Assembly (NCBI GenBank): GCA_029204225.1
Contig: CM055097.1
Location: forward strand, 27,947,192 to 28,011,191
Source: Diphasiastrum complanatum
Lineage: Eukaryota; Streptophyta; Lycopodiopsida; Lycopodiales; Lycopodiaceae
DNA length: 64,000 bases
Direction of reading: 5' to 3'
Position numbers and translations under genes: made by a program
In this document: positions 46,030 to 57,054 of the stretch, piece after piece
Layout: each line of letters opens with the position of its first letter
Numbering within the stretch: position 1 is the first letter of the stretch
Notes under the pieces: generated by a model
The model's input: only the letters and a program-made list of their open reading frames with translations
What the model was told of the DNA's origin: nothing
Databases searched by the model: none

Positions 46030-47236
46030 GCTACGCTAATTTTTCAGTTTGTAGCATGTTTGGTTGATGGTTAGTTTGCATTAGGCATCTTGTCGTGGCA
46101 TGAATAGTGTTAGATCTGCATTTTAGAGTTAGTTTGGGATTGATTTTGCTTGATTTTAGTGGATTTGCTTGTTTGAAATCTAATCTGATTATTAAACAGG
46201 AAAAGCTATTCAAATCACCAATCTTAAGATCCATTTGGATCTGAGATATCAGAGAAAATAACAAAAATCGGTCAAATCTGTCAGATTTGGTCAAAAGAGG
46301 CAAAAAGCGTCATCAGAGCTCAGAACTTTTTACCCTCTTTTAGGAAACCTTCATCGAGTTGCAGACACCTTCGGTTTTGTTTACGGAACCTTCAGTTTTA
46401 AGGGCAAAGATTAATTTCCAACAGATTTTCAGAAACATCAGAAAAACCCCCAAAAAACACTAAAAATTATCAAAACTCTAAAAAATACAGAAAAAGAACC
46501 TTCACCCGATTTACTGTGCTAAGATGTGATTCAGATCTATCTACTGCCAGGTCGACAAGAATAATACCAAAAGTAGAAAGGGTTTTAGAGGATCAGTTGT
46601 CATATTGTCATGTTTGTTTCAAAAAAGTCATTTTTTTGCAAAATTACCAATATTACTCTTGATCCTTCGCCAGAACCTTCGCCGAGTTTCCAAAACATTC
46701 TATTTATAGAAAAATACTATTTTTTGAGTTCGGCGAAGATTCTTCTTGATCAGATCACAAAAAATCTTTATTTTTACCCTCGTCAGATTACAGAAACTGT
46801 ATTTCCTTGTGTCAGAAACCTTCGTCCAGTTTTCCATAGTGTTATCTGTGTCAGATCTTCCATCTGAGAAGTCGACGAAGGTTATTTTTCAAGAAATTGC
46901 CAGAAAAGTGTTCAGAGAATTTTTTCCCAACATAGCACTTATAAACTTCGCCGAGCCAACCTTCGCCTAGTGAACCTTCGCCAGTCTTATTTTTAGTTTC
47001 TCATTTTCCAGATCAAGTCTCTGTCAAAATTTGGATCAAATATGATATATTCTGAATTGGATTCTGAGAGATTTATCATTTTTGAGAAGTATCGATTGAT
47101 CAAATTTCAGAAAGTTTTTCATCGTATAGAATCAAATTCTTGAAAAGTGGAATAGATCTAGTAGATCTAATTTGAGATAGTTTTTTGGAAAAATCTAGAT
47201 CCAATCTCATTATCTATTTGATCTAAATTTGTAAAG
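46030..47236 (+). other. Leader B
   Basis: Colinear with leader A, including the CCTTCGCC words. There is no supported ORF. Confidence 0.6.
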
Positions 47237-49019
47237 ATGGCTGCCTCTACAGCTGTTCTTGGAGGTGCTCCACTGGAGGTCAATCCAATTATTGTTAGAA
47301 GAGCATCTCGTTTGGATCTACCCAAATATAATGGATTAATGGATCCAGTTAGATTTCTTCAGATCTATGCTTAATCTTGTGAGGTCTATGGTGAGATTTA
47401 TCCTCAAGATAAACTTAAGCTATTTCCTATGGCCTTAATAGGTGCAAGATTCGTACTATAACCAAGATGAAACTGAGCATACAGATTGGGGGGTTGTTAA
47501 ATGAGCCCTTATCACACAATTCAAACCGCGGAAGTTTATGGAAGACCCTTTTCTACTTTTAAGTAAAATTAAAATGGGAAAGCGGGAAATGGTTCGAGAT
47601 TACATCGAAAGAGTGAAACGTCTTAGATATGAATGCAAACTTGAGCTGATTAATAAAAATGCCATGATTATGTGGTTTTTGCCAGGTCTACCTAAATGGA
47701 TCAGACGTGAGCTGAAACGCCATAATGAATACGCACTTTTGCAAAATGCTATGGATGATGCAATTCGAGAGGAGGATGAAGATTCAGATGACGACCCGAA
47801 TGTCAGTATATTGTCTTATACAGCAGGGCAAACTACTACGACATCCACCACTATTGCATCAACGAATGCCAATGCTACTGCAGAAATGATGCTCAATGAG
47901 TTCGAGAAACTTGGGAAGACCCAGCAGAAACAGATGAAAAAGTTGCAGTTGCAATTTGATGAGAAGATCAAAGCATTGGAAAATTTCCACGGAGAAGCGA
48001 ACAAGGAACCTGAAAAGTTTGCAAAGACTTTTCCTACCAGGGAAAATGTTTGGTGTTCTAGTTGTACAGGAATTCACACAGTGAACGAGTGTCCTCAATT
48101 GAAAAAACGAATGGAAATCAGTGTTTGCCATCTGTGTAATTCACCTGACCATGAGACTATTTTTTGCAACTTCAACCCCCAAATAATTCAGCAACAGTAT
48201 GCCCAGATGGGATATCGAGATCCACAGTATGGAGGAAATCCAGCAGCAAGACTGCGACAATCTACTCCTCCTGCCAATTTGAAGTGCTGAGCAATGGAGC
48301 TATGGTAATGATCAGGAAGGTGGATCTTCAGAACAGTATGTCATTTATGCTGCCGCTCAACAACAAGCCTCGAGAAATTGGACCAGAGCATCACTTGGAT
48401 GCTTTGCATGTGGAGAAAATGACAGAGTTGCAGAATGCCCAAATAAAGAAAAATTTGTACCATTCTGTCGTGATTGTGAATATGGGCATTGCTATAAAGA
48501 CTGTCCAGCAAGACCGAAACCACCACCAACTACAGCACCTATATATTTGATAACCATCAAGCAAGGACCAATAACTCCAAATAAACCAAGTGCACCCTTG
48601 ATGGTGGTCACCAAAGCACAAAAGCAAAAAGAACCAGTAGTGGATCCAGTACCTGCTGATTCTATTCCATTGAACGAAACACCAACAGCATCGGGAGTCT
48701 ATCCAAATCTTAATGCAGAAAAACGAAGATATCAAGATATGAGACAGTGGATTAAACATCTGCAAGAAGAAGAGAAACTTGAGGCTACTGAAGTTCGATC
48801 TTCACCATTGCAGCCTCCAAGAAATTTACGTACGGATATGAATGATCAATTACATCATCACGAAAAACCCTTCAAAATGACTGAACTGGAAGCACCGCAT
48901 ACAAAATTACTCATGAACATTTTGTCTAGCAAGCTCAATATTTCATTGGGAGAGATCCTAAAGTTGTTGCCAAAAGCTAAAGAAGTCTTAGCACAAAAGT
49001 TAGTTCAAGAAGAACTAGA
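47237..49019 (+). pseudogene. gag of element B
   Basis: It begins MAASTAVLGGAPLEVNPIIV and reads RASRLDLPKYNG where A has stops. It has its own stop after FLQIYA. The region 47538-48290 is open: VRDYIERVKRLRYECKLELI, the coiled-coil stretch, NVWCSSCTGIHTVNECPQLK and CHLCNSPDHETIFC. Beyond a frameshift near 48290 more Cys motifs appear (CFACGENDRVAEC and CRDCEYGHCYKDC), then from 48547 the C-terminal part with APLMVVTKAQKQKE. There are thus at least four zinc-binding-like clusters. Confidence 0.85.
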
Positions 49020-49634
49020 AGTCCACCAGGAGCCGCTTTTTTGTGCTGGATTTGAAAATCTAACGATGTACTCCATGTTGGAGCCGCTTGGGAAAGTGAA
49101 CAAACGAATATCACTCTGCCGATACAACATAGACAATTTTCTAAAGAAGCAGCCGTGATAGATGACGGTTCAGGAGTTAACCTGATTTCTACAAAGCTAT
49201 GTACAAAATGGGGCCTTACAAAGATTAAGCCTACTACTTTTGCTATTAAGCTAGCGGATCAAACGATAGTTGAGGAATGGTGAAAGATATACCTGTCAAG
49301 ATTGCATGAGTACAGTTCGTCATTACTTTCGTCGTGATGGACTTACCAGAAGCACCAAATGTCTACTGAGTTCTCTTAGGACGTTCATGGTTACGAGTTG
49401 CGCAAGTAATTCATAACTGGGGTATCGAAAAAATCACTTTTGAAAATCGTGAACGTGCAGTTAAATTTGATCCTACGACTTGGACTATCAAACCAGTGGT
49501 TCAAAAAGTAGATGACGATTCATCAACAACAAATCACACTTGTGAAGAAAAATTTGGGAGTTCACTACGATTCTCAAACGGATACTGTCAATTGGAATGA
49601 AGCTCTTGCAACAATTGATTGTACGGCATGATAT
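49020..49634 (+). pseudogene. Protease of element B, badly damaged
   Basis: Relative to A there is a frameshift at about 49050 (GAAAATC for GAAGAATC), a small deletion near 49270, and stops before the RPWL region. The active-site stretch reads IDDGSGVNLIS in the shifted frame. Confidence 0.82.
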
Positions 49635-51240
49635 ATGTGTGAACAAGATATTCAATCAGAGTTGAGTGAGATTTTCTTATTAGATCGAACTTTGGATACA
49701 CCAATCACGTTTCCACTAAATGTGCTGAATGTAGCCTGGATATCAACAGAACCTATACCAAATCCAATTGAGGATGATCTCATACCAGTGAGTCATGTCT
49801 TAACTTATGATGGCAATGCAGAACTTACGGATGAACAGATTCTACATCAAATGGATCCGACCAAATTTGGAGTGCGTAATGTTCCTGATGAACCAACAAT
49901 CAAACCGCCCAAAGTAGTTATATTGAAGGGAGACAGGATCACAGGTTCGATAACGAAGAAACAAGCTAAGCAACATTATAATACGGTCCTGAAATGGGAA
50001 AATCCTCCTCAAAAGATCGATTCAAAGGAAGTGCCACTTCTATTGGATAAAGGCAAAGGAAAAGTCACGAATGATCCTTCAAGCCAGATTTCCAAAAAGA
50101 CATCGTCGTCTAGAAAGTCTTCACCTGAGAAGAAAGATTTATCATCCCGAAAGTCATCACCTCCACGATCAATTCCTGCTAAGAAGGCTAAACGAGAATC
50201 CAAGAGAAGTCCTTTCGAAAAAGAACAGACAAATGTAGTACAGCATGATATGCCAGAGCATTTTAAATGTTATACACTAGATGATGTGGTTATCATGTTA
50301 CCTAAAGCACATCGTGAACCTGAAGAATACATGCCGGAATCTAGAGAGGTTTACGATGGCCCAGCTAGGACGCAGCCAATGAATCTTGCTGGACCAAGAG
50401 AACTGGAAAAGATTGTACAAGTGGGATCACAACTTACTCCTGAACAGTATCAAGCACTCCACTTGTTACTAATTAAGTATCAAGATTGCTTTGCATGGAC
50501 TTATCCAGATTTGAAGGGTATTCCGACATCAGTGATTGAACATATCATACCTTTAGTACCTAATGCAGTTCCAAAGGTTACAAAGTTCTATCGCTGTAAT
50601 CCTAATAATGTAGATCTGATAAAGAAAGAACTTCAGAGATTGTTTGACGTCGATTTTATTTATGAGATCGAGCACAATGAATGGATTTCACCGATTGTTA
50701 TTGTTCTCAAGAAAAATAAAAAATTGCGAATCTGTGTGAATCTCAAAGCATCGAATAAAGTGACACGGAAGGATCACTTTTCGTTACCTTTTACTGTAAG
50801 CATTTTGGATCGCCTTGTTGGAGCGGAAGCTTATAGTTTCCTGGATGGATGTATTGGTTACAACCAGGTTAAGATTGCACCTGCCGATCGCCACAAAACT
50901 GCTTTTGCAACAGAATTGGGCACCTATGCTTACAAAGTAATGTCGTTTGGACTCTGTAATGCACCAAGTTCATTCCAAAGAGTAATGCAATTTGCTTTTA
51001 AAGATTATCTGCAGAAATTTCTTGAAATTTACTTGGACGACTTGGGAGTTCATAGTACAGATATAGACCACCTGGATCGATTGGAGAAAGTATTTGAAAG
51101 ATGCTACAAATATCAGATTTTTCTAAATCCAGAAAAATGCCAGATATGGGTTTTGCACGGAGTTGTGCTTGGACATGTGATATCAAGACATGGTATTGCC
51201 ACCGATTATTCTAAGATCAAAGTTATTGCCGCCAACAACA
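49635..51240 (+). pseudogene. Linker and reverse transcriptase of element B
   Basis: One long frame. A basic Ser/Lys-rich linker (residues 150-200) is followed by VPKVTKFYRCNP, EWISPIVIVLKKNKKLRICV, SFLDGCIGYNQVKIAPADRH, YKVMSFGLCNAPSSFQRVMQ, EIYLDDLGVHSTDIDHLDRL and VLGHVISRHGIATDYSKIKV. The active-site YLDD box and the preceding FLD Asp are intact, so RT itself looks undamaged. The frame shifts at about 51225 because about 10 bases present in A are missing. Confidence 0.92.
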
Positions 51241-51798
51241 ATTCGAGGAGTTTATGTGTTTATGGGTCATGCGAACTACTATCAAATTTTTATTATCTTC
51301 TTTACGGATTTAGCACGACCTATATACAAACTAACTATTGTTCCTATTTGGACAGTAGAGGCGTTAGAAGCCTTTGAAAAGTTAAAAAAAGCATTATCTT
51401 CAGCACCAATACTGCGTTCTCCAGATTGGACATTAGAGTTTCATGTTCATACGGATGCCTCAAAATACGCCATTGGATCAGTTTTGACGCAGCCATGTGA
51501 CTATAAGAAGGATTATCCCATACGATTTGCAAGCAGACAACTTACAGATCCAGAGAAGAATTATTCAACAACAGAACGTGAAGCGCTAGCCATGATTTTT
51601 TCTATTCAAAAATTTCGTCACTACCTCATGGAAACGCACTTTGCATTTTATACGGATCATCAACCGTTACTTTACTTGGTAAATAAGACGTGTAATACTG
51701 GACGTATTGCAAGATGGTTATTATTATTGACTGAATTTGACTTTCGAATTGTGGTTAGAAAGAGAAAGCAACATTATCTAGCTGATTATGTTTCGTGA
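51190..51798 (+). pseudogene. RNase H of element B
   Basis: FHVHTDASKYAIGSVLTQ (first Asp), YPIRFASRQLTDPEKNYSTT, EREALAMIFSIQKFRHYL (Glu), FYTDHQPLLYLVNK (Asp) and KQHYLADYVS. The residues missing in A are all here. It ends at a TGA (51796) where A has CGA, the kind of change expected from cytosine deamination. Confidence 0.9.
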
Positions 51799-52600
51799 AT
51801 TGAATCTGCACCAGTTAATATTGAAGTGGATGATGAACTACCAAATGTTGCGTTGTTCTATGTTGAAGCAGTACCTGAGTGGGCGACAGATATTGTTGAG
51901 TATCTGATGCTAGGACAACCGAATGACTCTTTGACAAAAGTACAGAAGAGACAATTGATTCATAAGACTCAACCTTGTCAATTAATTGCAGGACAATTGT
52001 ACCGTCGTGGATCAGATAATATTTTACGAAGATGTGTTTTACCGCATGAAATACCAGATTTAATCATGTTTTCACATGATGGCATGGGTGGAAGACACTT
52101 TTCTACAGATATTACTGTTCGCAAACTTTTGCAATTCGGTTGTTGGTGGCCTACGCTTCATAAGGACACAGAAAATTTTATTCAGACTTGTGATATTTGC
52201 CAGCGAGCAGGACAGCCTACTCGACAGAATTATGAACCCTTACATCCGGTTTTATCGCAAGCACCATTTTAAAAATGGGGACTGGATTATGTTGGTCCTA
52301 TTCATCCTGCTGCGCAAGGATCTCAGGCCCAATACATTATCGTCGCAACTGATTATATGACCAAGTGGGTTGAAGCCAAAGCTGTCAAAGTGGCTGATGC
52401 GAAATCTACGGCCAAGTTTCTATATGAAAATATTATAATCAGATTTGGATGTCCGATCGAAATTGTCAGTGACCGGGGTACACACTTTAATAATCAAACA
52501 ATAAAATGTTTACTGGAAGATTTTTTCGTTATACACAGATTTGGTACTCCCTATTATCCCAGAGGGAATGGCCAAGCTGAATCTTCCAATAAGATCTCAC
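51799..52600 (+). pseudogene. Integrase of element B, truncated
   Basis: The zinc domain (FSHDGMGGRHFSTDITVRKL, CDICQRAGQPTRQN) is followed by a TAA at 52270 where A has GAA. The core continues with LDYVGPIHPAAQ, EIVSDRGTHFNNQ and YYPRGNGQAESSNKIS. All three DDE residues are present, but the frame is cut right after the Glu motif by a deletion that removes the rest of integrase and the accessory ORF. Confidence 0.9.
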
Positions 52601-52764
52601 CGTTGTTTCCTGCCACACAATTTGGATTTTAATATTGCACGCCTCGCCTTCATGGAGAAGGTGCAGTATCATTTAATTAAGATTCGACGCGAAGCCAATA
52701 AAAGTCCCCAATAACTACATATTGCAAGTGTCGTGAGACCGCCACCAGTTTTGGTGGGGAATAC
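52601..52764 (+). other. 3' end of interior B with polypurine tract
   Basis: A remnant of non-coding 3' sequence, ending TTTTGGTGGGGAATAC just before LTR-C. The purine tract is at about 52749-52761. Confidence 0.6.
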
Positions 52765-53071
52765 TGTTGGAGGGTTTGTGGATCTCAAGACAACCCTAAC
52801 CCTAGTTAATAAGTGAGAGGGATTTGGCACCCTGCGTGTGTAAGTCCAACTCGATGATCACATAGTTATTTGATTGATTAGTTAAAAGTTGATAAAAGAC
52901 TTTGGGACTTTTTGCGGAACTTTTAATGTCGCAGGGCCTAAATGTCAAGTTAGTGAATAAAGTTAGGTTTCCCTCCAATTTTAATGGTTCCCACACTTTT
53001 TTAAATTTGAATAAAAAGAGAGGCAAGACTGGACCAATAGATTCAGAGGCCAGAGTCCTCCTCTCTACTAT
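52765..53071 (+). repeat. LTR-C, left part
   Basis: Starts TGTTGGAGGGTTTGTGG and follows LTR-A up to CTCTACTAT, i.e. into the TATA box, where foreign sequence begins. Confidence 0.88.
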
Positions 53072-53330
53072 TAGAAATCAATGATAAACTTCATAGTTAT
53101 TGTTTACGATGCACATTAATGTTGACAACTGTGACCAGCTGTTAATAGTCGTAAGCTAGTCTATTAGTCTACTCGTAGACTTTCTCTCTCTATCAAAGTT
53201 CAGGGTTTATTTGTACATTTTACATTCAATATGAGCTAGTGTGATAGAGTGACAGTGTGTGTTCTTCTTCTATCTTCTTGTGGTGATTGCTTATGGTGAA
53301 TGCTTGATGTTGCATATCTATTTCTTGACA

Positions 53331-53342
53331 TGGTATCAAAGC
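53331..53342 (+). promoter_or_regulatory. tRNA-iMet primer-binding site of the copia fragment
   Basis: TGGTATCAAAGC immediately after an LTR-like end (TTGACA). This is the standard plant copia primer site with one change from TGGTATCAGAGC. Confidence 0.85.
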
Positions 53343-53870
53343 AGTGATAGTCCTGCATGTCTGATCAGTGGATACAGCTTGTCACAGGCTCCGCAACGAA
53401 GTGAGAAAGTCCTTCACGGGAGGTGAAAGCTTGGAGAGACAAAATGGCTGGAAGAAATTCTTCTTTGGTGTATTTTGTAGGGTTGGAGCTCAGAATCATC
53501 AGTGGGGAACGAAAGCACAGTCCCGGAGGCATCAGAAAGGCTAGGGCAGCATCAGACAGATTGAAAATCTGTTGAGTGGGGGAGATTTTTACAATATACT
53601 TCCTAGTTATTGTGGAAAGTGATATTTGTGTGAGAGGTTTGCCAAGAAATCTCTCATTTGTCTGTTTGGAGTATCACAAATCACACTAGTACTACCATTC
53701 AGAGTTAGAAGGCTTCATGCTTTTCACATTACTGATCTCTGTCTTTTGAACGATCACACATTTCGAAATCTTTGCAAAGAGGAGGCGGCGTAGCCGCCTC
53801 GCCGAAGTGGGGAATCTAGAATATTCCCTCTGAAAGTTCTTATATTCTCTCTATTTTTAATCTTTTCTGT

Positions 53871-54122
53871 ACCAATATTGGATCGACGCGCTAGAGGTAG
53901 GAAAAATCTTGAGCAGTCGTACATCCGCGCGTCATACAGATATAGCATATCCATACCAATATCGGATCGACGCGCCAGAGGTAAAGAAAACCAAGAGCAG
54001 TCGTACATCTGCACATCATACCGATATCACATATCAGTGCCAATATCGGAGCGACGCGCCAGAGGTAAAGAGAATCCCGAGCAGTCGTGCACCCGCGCGC
54101 CGTACCGATATAGAGTGTACAA
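53871..54122 (+). repeat. Three 84-bp tandem repeats in the copia leader
   Basis: Copies start at 53871, 53955 and 54039, each with CCAATATCGG (or TTGG) and GACGCGCCAGAGGTA. The exact 84-bp period equals 28 codons, and one frame (53878-54147) is open through all three, giving repeats with cores such as DRRARGRKNLEQSYI, DRRARGKENQEQSYI and ERRARGKENPEQSCT. Confidence 0.85.
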
Positions 54123-54186
54123 CCAAAAAAAATTTACAGTTTTGTGATGTGAATAAATTTTGTGATCCAGACTCATCTATCCAGTA

Positions 54187-54456
54187 ATGGCAACTCTAAG
54201 CGAGAGTGTTTTTAATGAGTCAAGCAAATTGGAAGGTGTCGGCAACTATGCAGTTTGGAAATTCAAACTGAAGAACATTTTGATGGAAAAGGAGCTATGG
54301 GAGATCGTGACAGGTGAAGAGACAAGGCCAGTGATTGAAGAAGATCAGCGGGCTTTTGATAGGAGAAGACAGAAAGCCCAAAGTGTCATTAACTTATCAG
54401 TTAGAGATGCAATTATTCCCTATATTTCAGATTCAGAAGGACCAAAAGAAGCGTGG
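54187..54456 (+). pseudogene. Copia gag N-terminus (truncated)
   Basis: Begins MATLSESVFNESSKLEGVGN and continues YAVWKFKLKNILMEKELWEI, the hallmark start of plant copia gag (KLxGxNYxxWKxxMxxxL), then SVRDAIIPYISDSEGPKEAW. It is cut at TGG/TAAAAAAGG, where LTR-C sequence resumes. About 90 of the usual several hundred residues remain. Confidence 0.88.
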
Positions 54457-54911
54457 TAAAAAAGGACCAACTCGAGTTGCTCTTGATGTTCATTTCCTCA
54501 TTTCAATAAAAGCAGATTGGTTCTCTTTAGAAATGGATTGATGAATGTCCTTGTTCTTCTTCTCTTTTCCTCCATTTCTCATGTTTCCTTTGTATTTGCT
54601 AATTGTTGGATTTGATCATTATTGGGATTGCTATTTCTTATGCTTTTTGTGAGAGAGAAAAGGAGAGAGAGAGAAGAGTAAGTTTCTATCATTGTTGTGG
54701 ATTTAGGGTTAACGGAAGTAGGGTTAATGGATGTAGTGTTAATGCTTAGTATTAATGGATGTTAGTGTTAGATCCTTCATTCATGTTGAAATCTGAACTA
54801 TATTATCGCTCTCATGGGCACGAACCTCCGCGTGACAACTAACTTCGTCTCTTTGATGCTAGATTGACTAGATCTTGGATTCAGGTTAGGCAAGGAAAGA
54901 AACCCACTATA
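54457..54911 (+). repeat. LTR-C, right part
   Basis: Resumes at AAAAAAGGACCAACTCGAG and runs to CCCACTATA at 54911, paralleling LTR-A 36456-36907. Confidence 0.88.
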
Positions 54912-55250
54912 GATATGATCTCAAGGGGCCGAGCCTGGTTCGATTCGGGTGTCGTCCTGTCAAAATGGCCATTCGACGGAACAGAAACGCAATCAGGTCA
55001 CGTGAAATAGACTAGTTTTGCAGGTCTCTGTCCTACGGCCCGATTTTCCCAAACAGGCTTCGTTTCGGGTGACGTCCATTTCGGACAACCGACCGGTTCA
55101 CCAGGAACTTGTGGGAGCACACAGGACGAGGAACGGACGGACGGCCTGTAGTGAATGAAACAGTTTTGCATGAGTAATTAGTAAGCCGTAGAAGTTCAAC
55201 CGGGAGGAAACCGATCACATCATACAAGACACAATACTATGCAAAACGTG
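54912..55250 (+). repeat. Direct repeat R1
   Basis: Contains CGAGCCTGGTTCGATTCGGG and, further on, ACTAGTTTTGCAGGTCTC, ACAGGACGAGG and GGAAACCGATC. The same order of blocks is found at 57055-57915. Confidence 0.75.
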
Positions 55251-55289
55251 GGGACAGAGGTAGTTGTACCTCTTGCAAGATGGTCGGTC

Positions 55290-56665
55290 ACGTGGTTCTC
55301 TTTAGTGAATGGCAGTTCAAAATTGTGAACAGCAGCTTTTCCACAGTTGTTTTCATCAAGTCATGAAATTGAGGACGCACACCACACAAGCCCATCAAAA
55401 CGCGCAAAAGTGTAGACCTATCGTATGCTTTGGGGCCAACGGCTAGCAAACAAACGGCGAAAAGAAGGACATCATATACACTGTTGAACAAGACTTTTTT
55501 GATGATGATGAGTATAAGCCTTCAGATAGCCAGGAAGAAAGTTCGATCTCTTCCATAACTGTCGAGTGCGACAGACGTACTGGAGCTGCTTGGTTACCGA
55601 CGGGGATGGTGTAAGTGAAAGCCAATTAGAGCGGGTTTTTCAATCTATATAGAGTCTAGGGTTCAATTATGTTGGCTTTATACTGTTTTATGATTTAGGT
55701 TTTGGCTTCACTGCCCGTTTCCTGAACTCGGACACCCAACGAAGCAGTATATACCAGGCAATGTTCACTACCCTTCCATCTGGACATTTGGCCAGGAAGC
55801 CTTGCAAGAAAGCAAGGGTCAACAATGTCTTTCCAGTGCATGCAGATGAAAGGAGTGGTTGCATCGCCCTTACGTACTCCCGGATTTTACCACATCATTA
55901 ATTGCTCCGTTTTCGACTCCACGTCAAACATTTTTTGGTGAGCTTTTAGAGACAACCCCCATTGGTTTTTGATCAGTGGATCAGAAACCATTGGGTGATG
56001 TCTCTGTCGGCTCACCAAAGACGTTTCACGTGGAGTCGAAAACAGAACAATTGGTGATGTGGCAAGATTCGGAAACACATACTGGCATCAAAACCACTTT
56101 GACCATCTCCATGCACTTGAAAGACATTGTTGACCATTGCTTTCTTACAAAGCGTCGTGACCAAACATCCAGATGAAAGGGTATTGATCAGTGTCTTATC
56201 TATGTTGCTTCCTTGGGTGTCTGAGTTCAGGAAATGGCTATTGAAGCCCATAAAATTTCCTTTCAAACTATGTTCTTATTGCAAAACATGCTTTAATTGG
56301 CTTTCACTCACACCGTCCCTGTCATATACCAAGCAACTTCAATACTTATAGCACATTTCAGACTTATGGAAGAGCTGGAACTTTCTCCCTGACTAACTGA
56401 AGGCCTGTACTCCTCATCATGATCAGAATCTTACTCAACAGTATCTTTGGTGTCCTCCTTCTGGTCGTTTGTTCCCCAAACCCTAAACCCTAAACTGAAC
56501 AAAAGGCCAACATTTTGGCGCGTTTTGAGGTGTTTCTGTGGTGTGCGTCCTCGATTCTGTAGCGCGATGAAAACTACTGCTAACAGTAGTGAATGGTCGT
56601 CAGAACCGTGCCATTCACCACAGGGAGTGAATGGTCACCAAAAGAGTGGATGGTCATCATAACTC
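55290..56665. repeat. Near-spacerless palindrome, arms about 0.7 kb
   Basis: The centre is GATC-AGTG-GATC at 55971-55982, flanked by CCATTGGTTTTT and AGAAACCATTGG. The arms stay complementary outward. Examples are CAACAATGTCTTTC (about 55830) with 56120, TCCTGAACTCGGACACCCAA (55720) with 56222, AGAAAGTTCGATCTCTTCCA (55537) with 56370, and GAGGACGCACACCACA (55371) with 56545. The arms differ by many point changes, so they are old. In the left arm a stretch DDDEYKPSDSQEESS followed by TGAAWLPTGMV and GTAAGT reads like the end of an exon, but I cannot identify the protein. Confidence 0.8.
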
Positions 56666-57054
56666 TGTCGTTCACTACCGGGAACCAGAAGACCTATTGG
56701 CTGGCCCGACGACGAGGGACCCTTTCCCAGGCCATGGCCAGTTGTTCTGCGGTGAAGTCAATTCCAATTCGTTGCGTTTCCTCGCCCTCGCCAGCTCAGG
56801 CAGGGGGGGAGCAGGTCCGAGGACCGTGAGAGCACGTAGATGCAGCTCTGGTAGCCGCCCCATTATCTCTCGCTGGCTCTCGTGAAATCGTGCTTCTAGC
56901 TTCCGTTCGCTGTGTCGGCGGGCATCTACCAGGACATGCTCCAACTAGTTGACCCTAAACTCTAAACCACTCCAAACTCTAAATCTATCTCATCACATAG
57001 GCCATGGTACTGTGTAAAATACATCAATGGTCCGGGAACATAGTTCATAGGTTC
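56666..57054. other. Unassigned spacer between palindrome and R2
   Basis: A mixed, partly GC-rich sequence with CTAAACTCTAAA words near 56950. No gene or repeat is recognised. Confidence 0.35.

Larger units (their letters stand above)
53072..54456 (+). mobile_element. Copia 5' fragment inserted in LTR-C
   Basis: Contents in order: an LTR of about 259 bp (53072-53330) starting TAGAAATCAATG and ending TTGACA, a tRNA-iMet primer site, a leader of about 840 bp with an 84-bp tandem repeat, and the gag N-terminus. It ends inside gag, where LTR-C resumes. There is no 3' LTR or pol. This looks like an incomplete integrant or a later deletion product. It is a different family from the copia element at 29425-35048. 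Confidence 0.82.
36147..54911 (+). mobile_element. Tandem pair of Tat-like Ty3/gypsy elements sharing an LTR
   Basis: The order is LTR-A (36147-36907), interior A (36908-45345), LTR-B (45346-46007), interior B (46008-52764), LTR-C (52765-54911, split by an insertion). Interiors A and B are colinear and nearly the same: leader, gag, protease, RT, RNase H, integrase. Both start with a tRNA-Asp-type primer site. Interior A keeps an extra ORF after integrase that is deleted in B. A tandem array with a shared middle LTR is the expected product of LTR-LTR recombination between two insertions. Flanking five-mers CCCGT and GATAT do not match, as expected for such a product. Confidence 0.88.

Noticed and set aside
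54935-54950. Pol III B box (GGTTCGATTCG) in R1 and R2, suggesting a SINE or tRNA
   Set aside because: No A box upstream and no cloverleaf; the word is part of a larger repeat.
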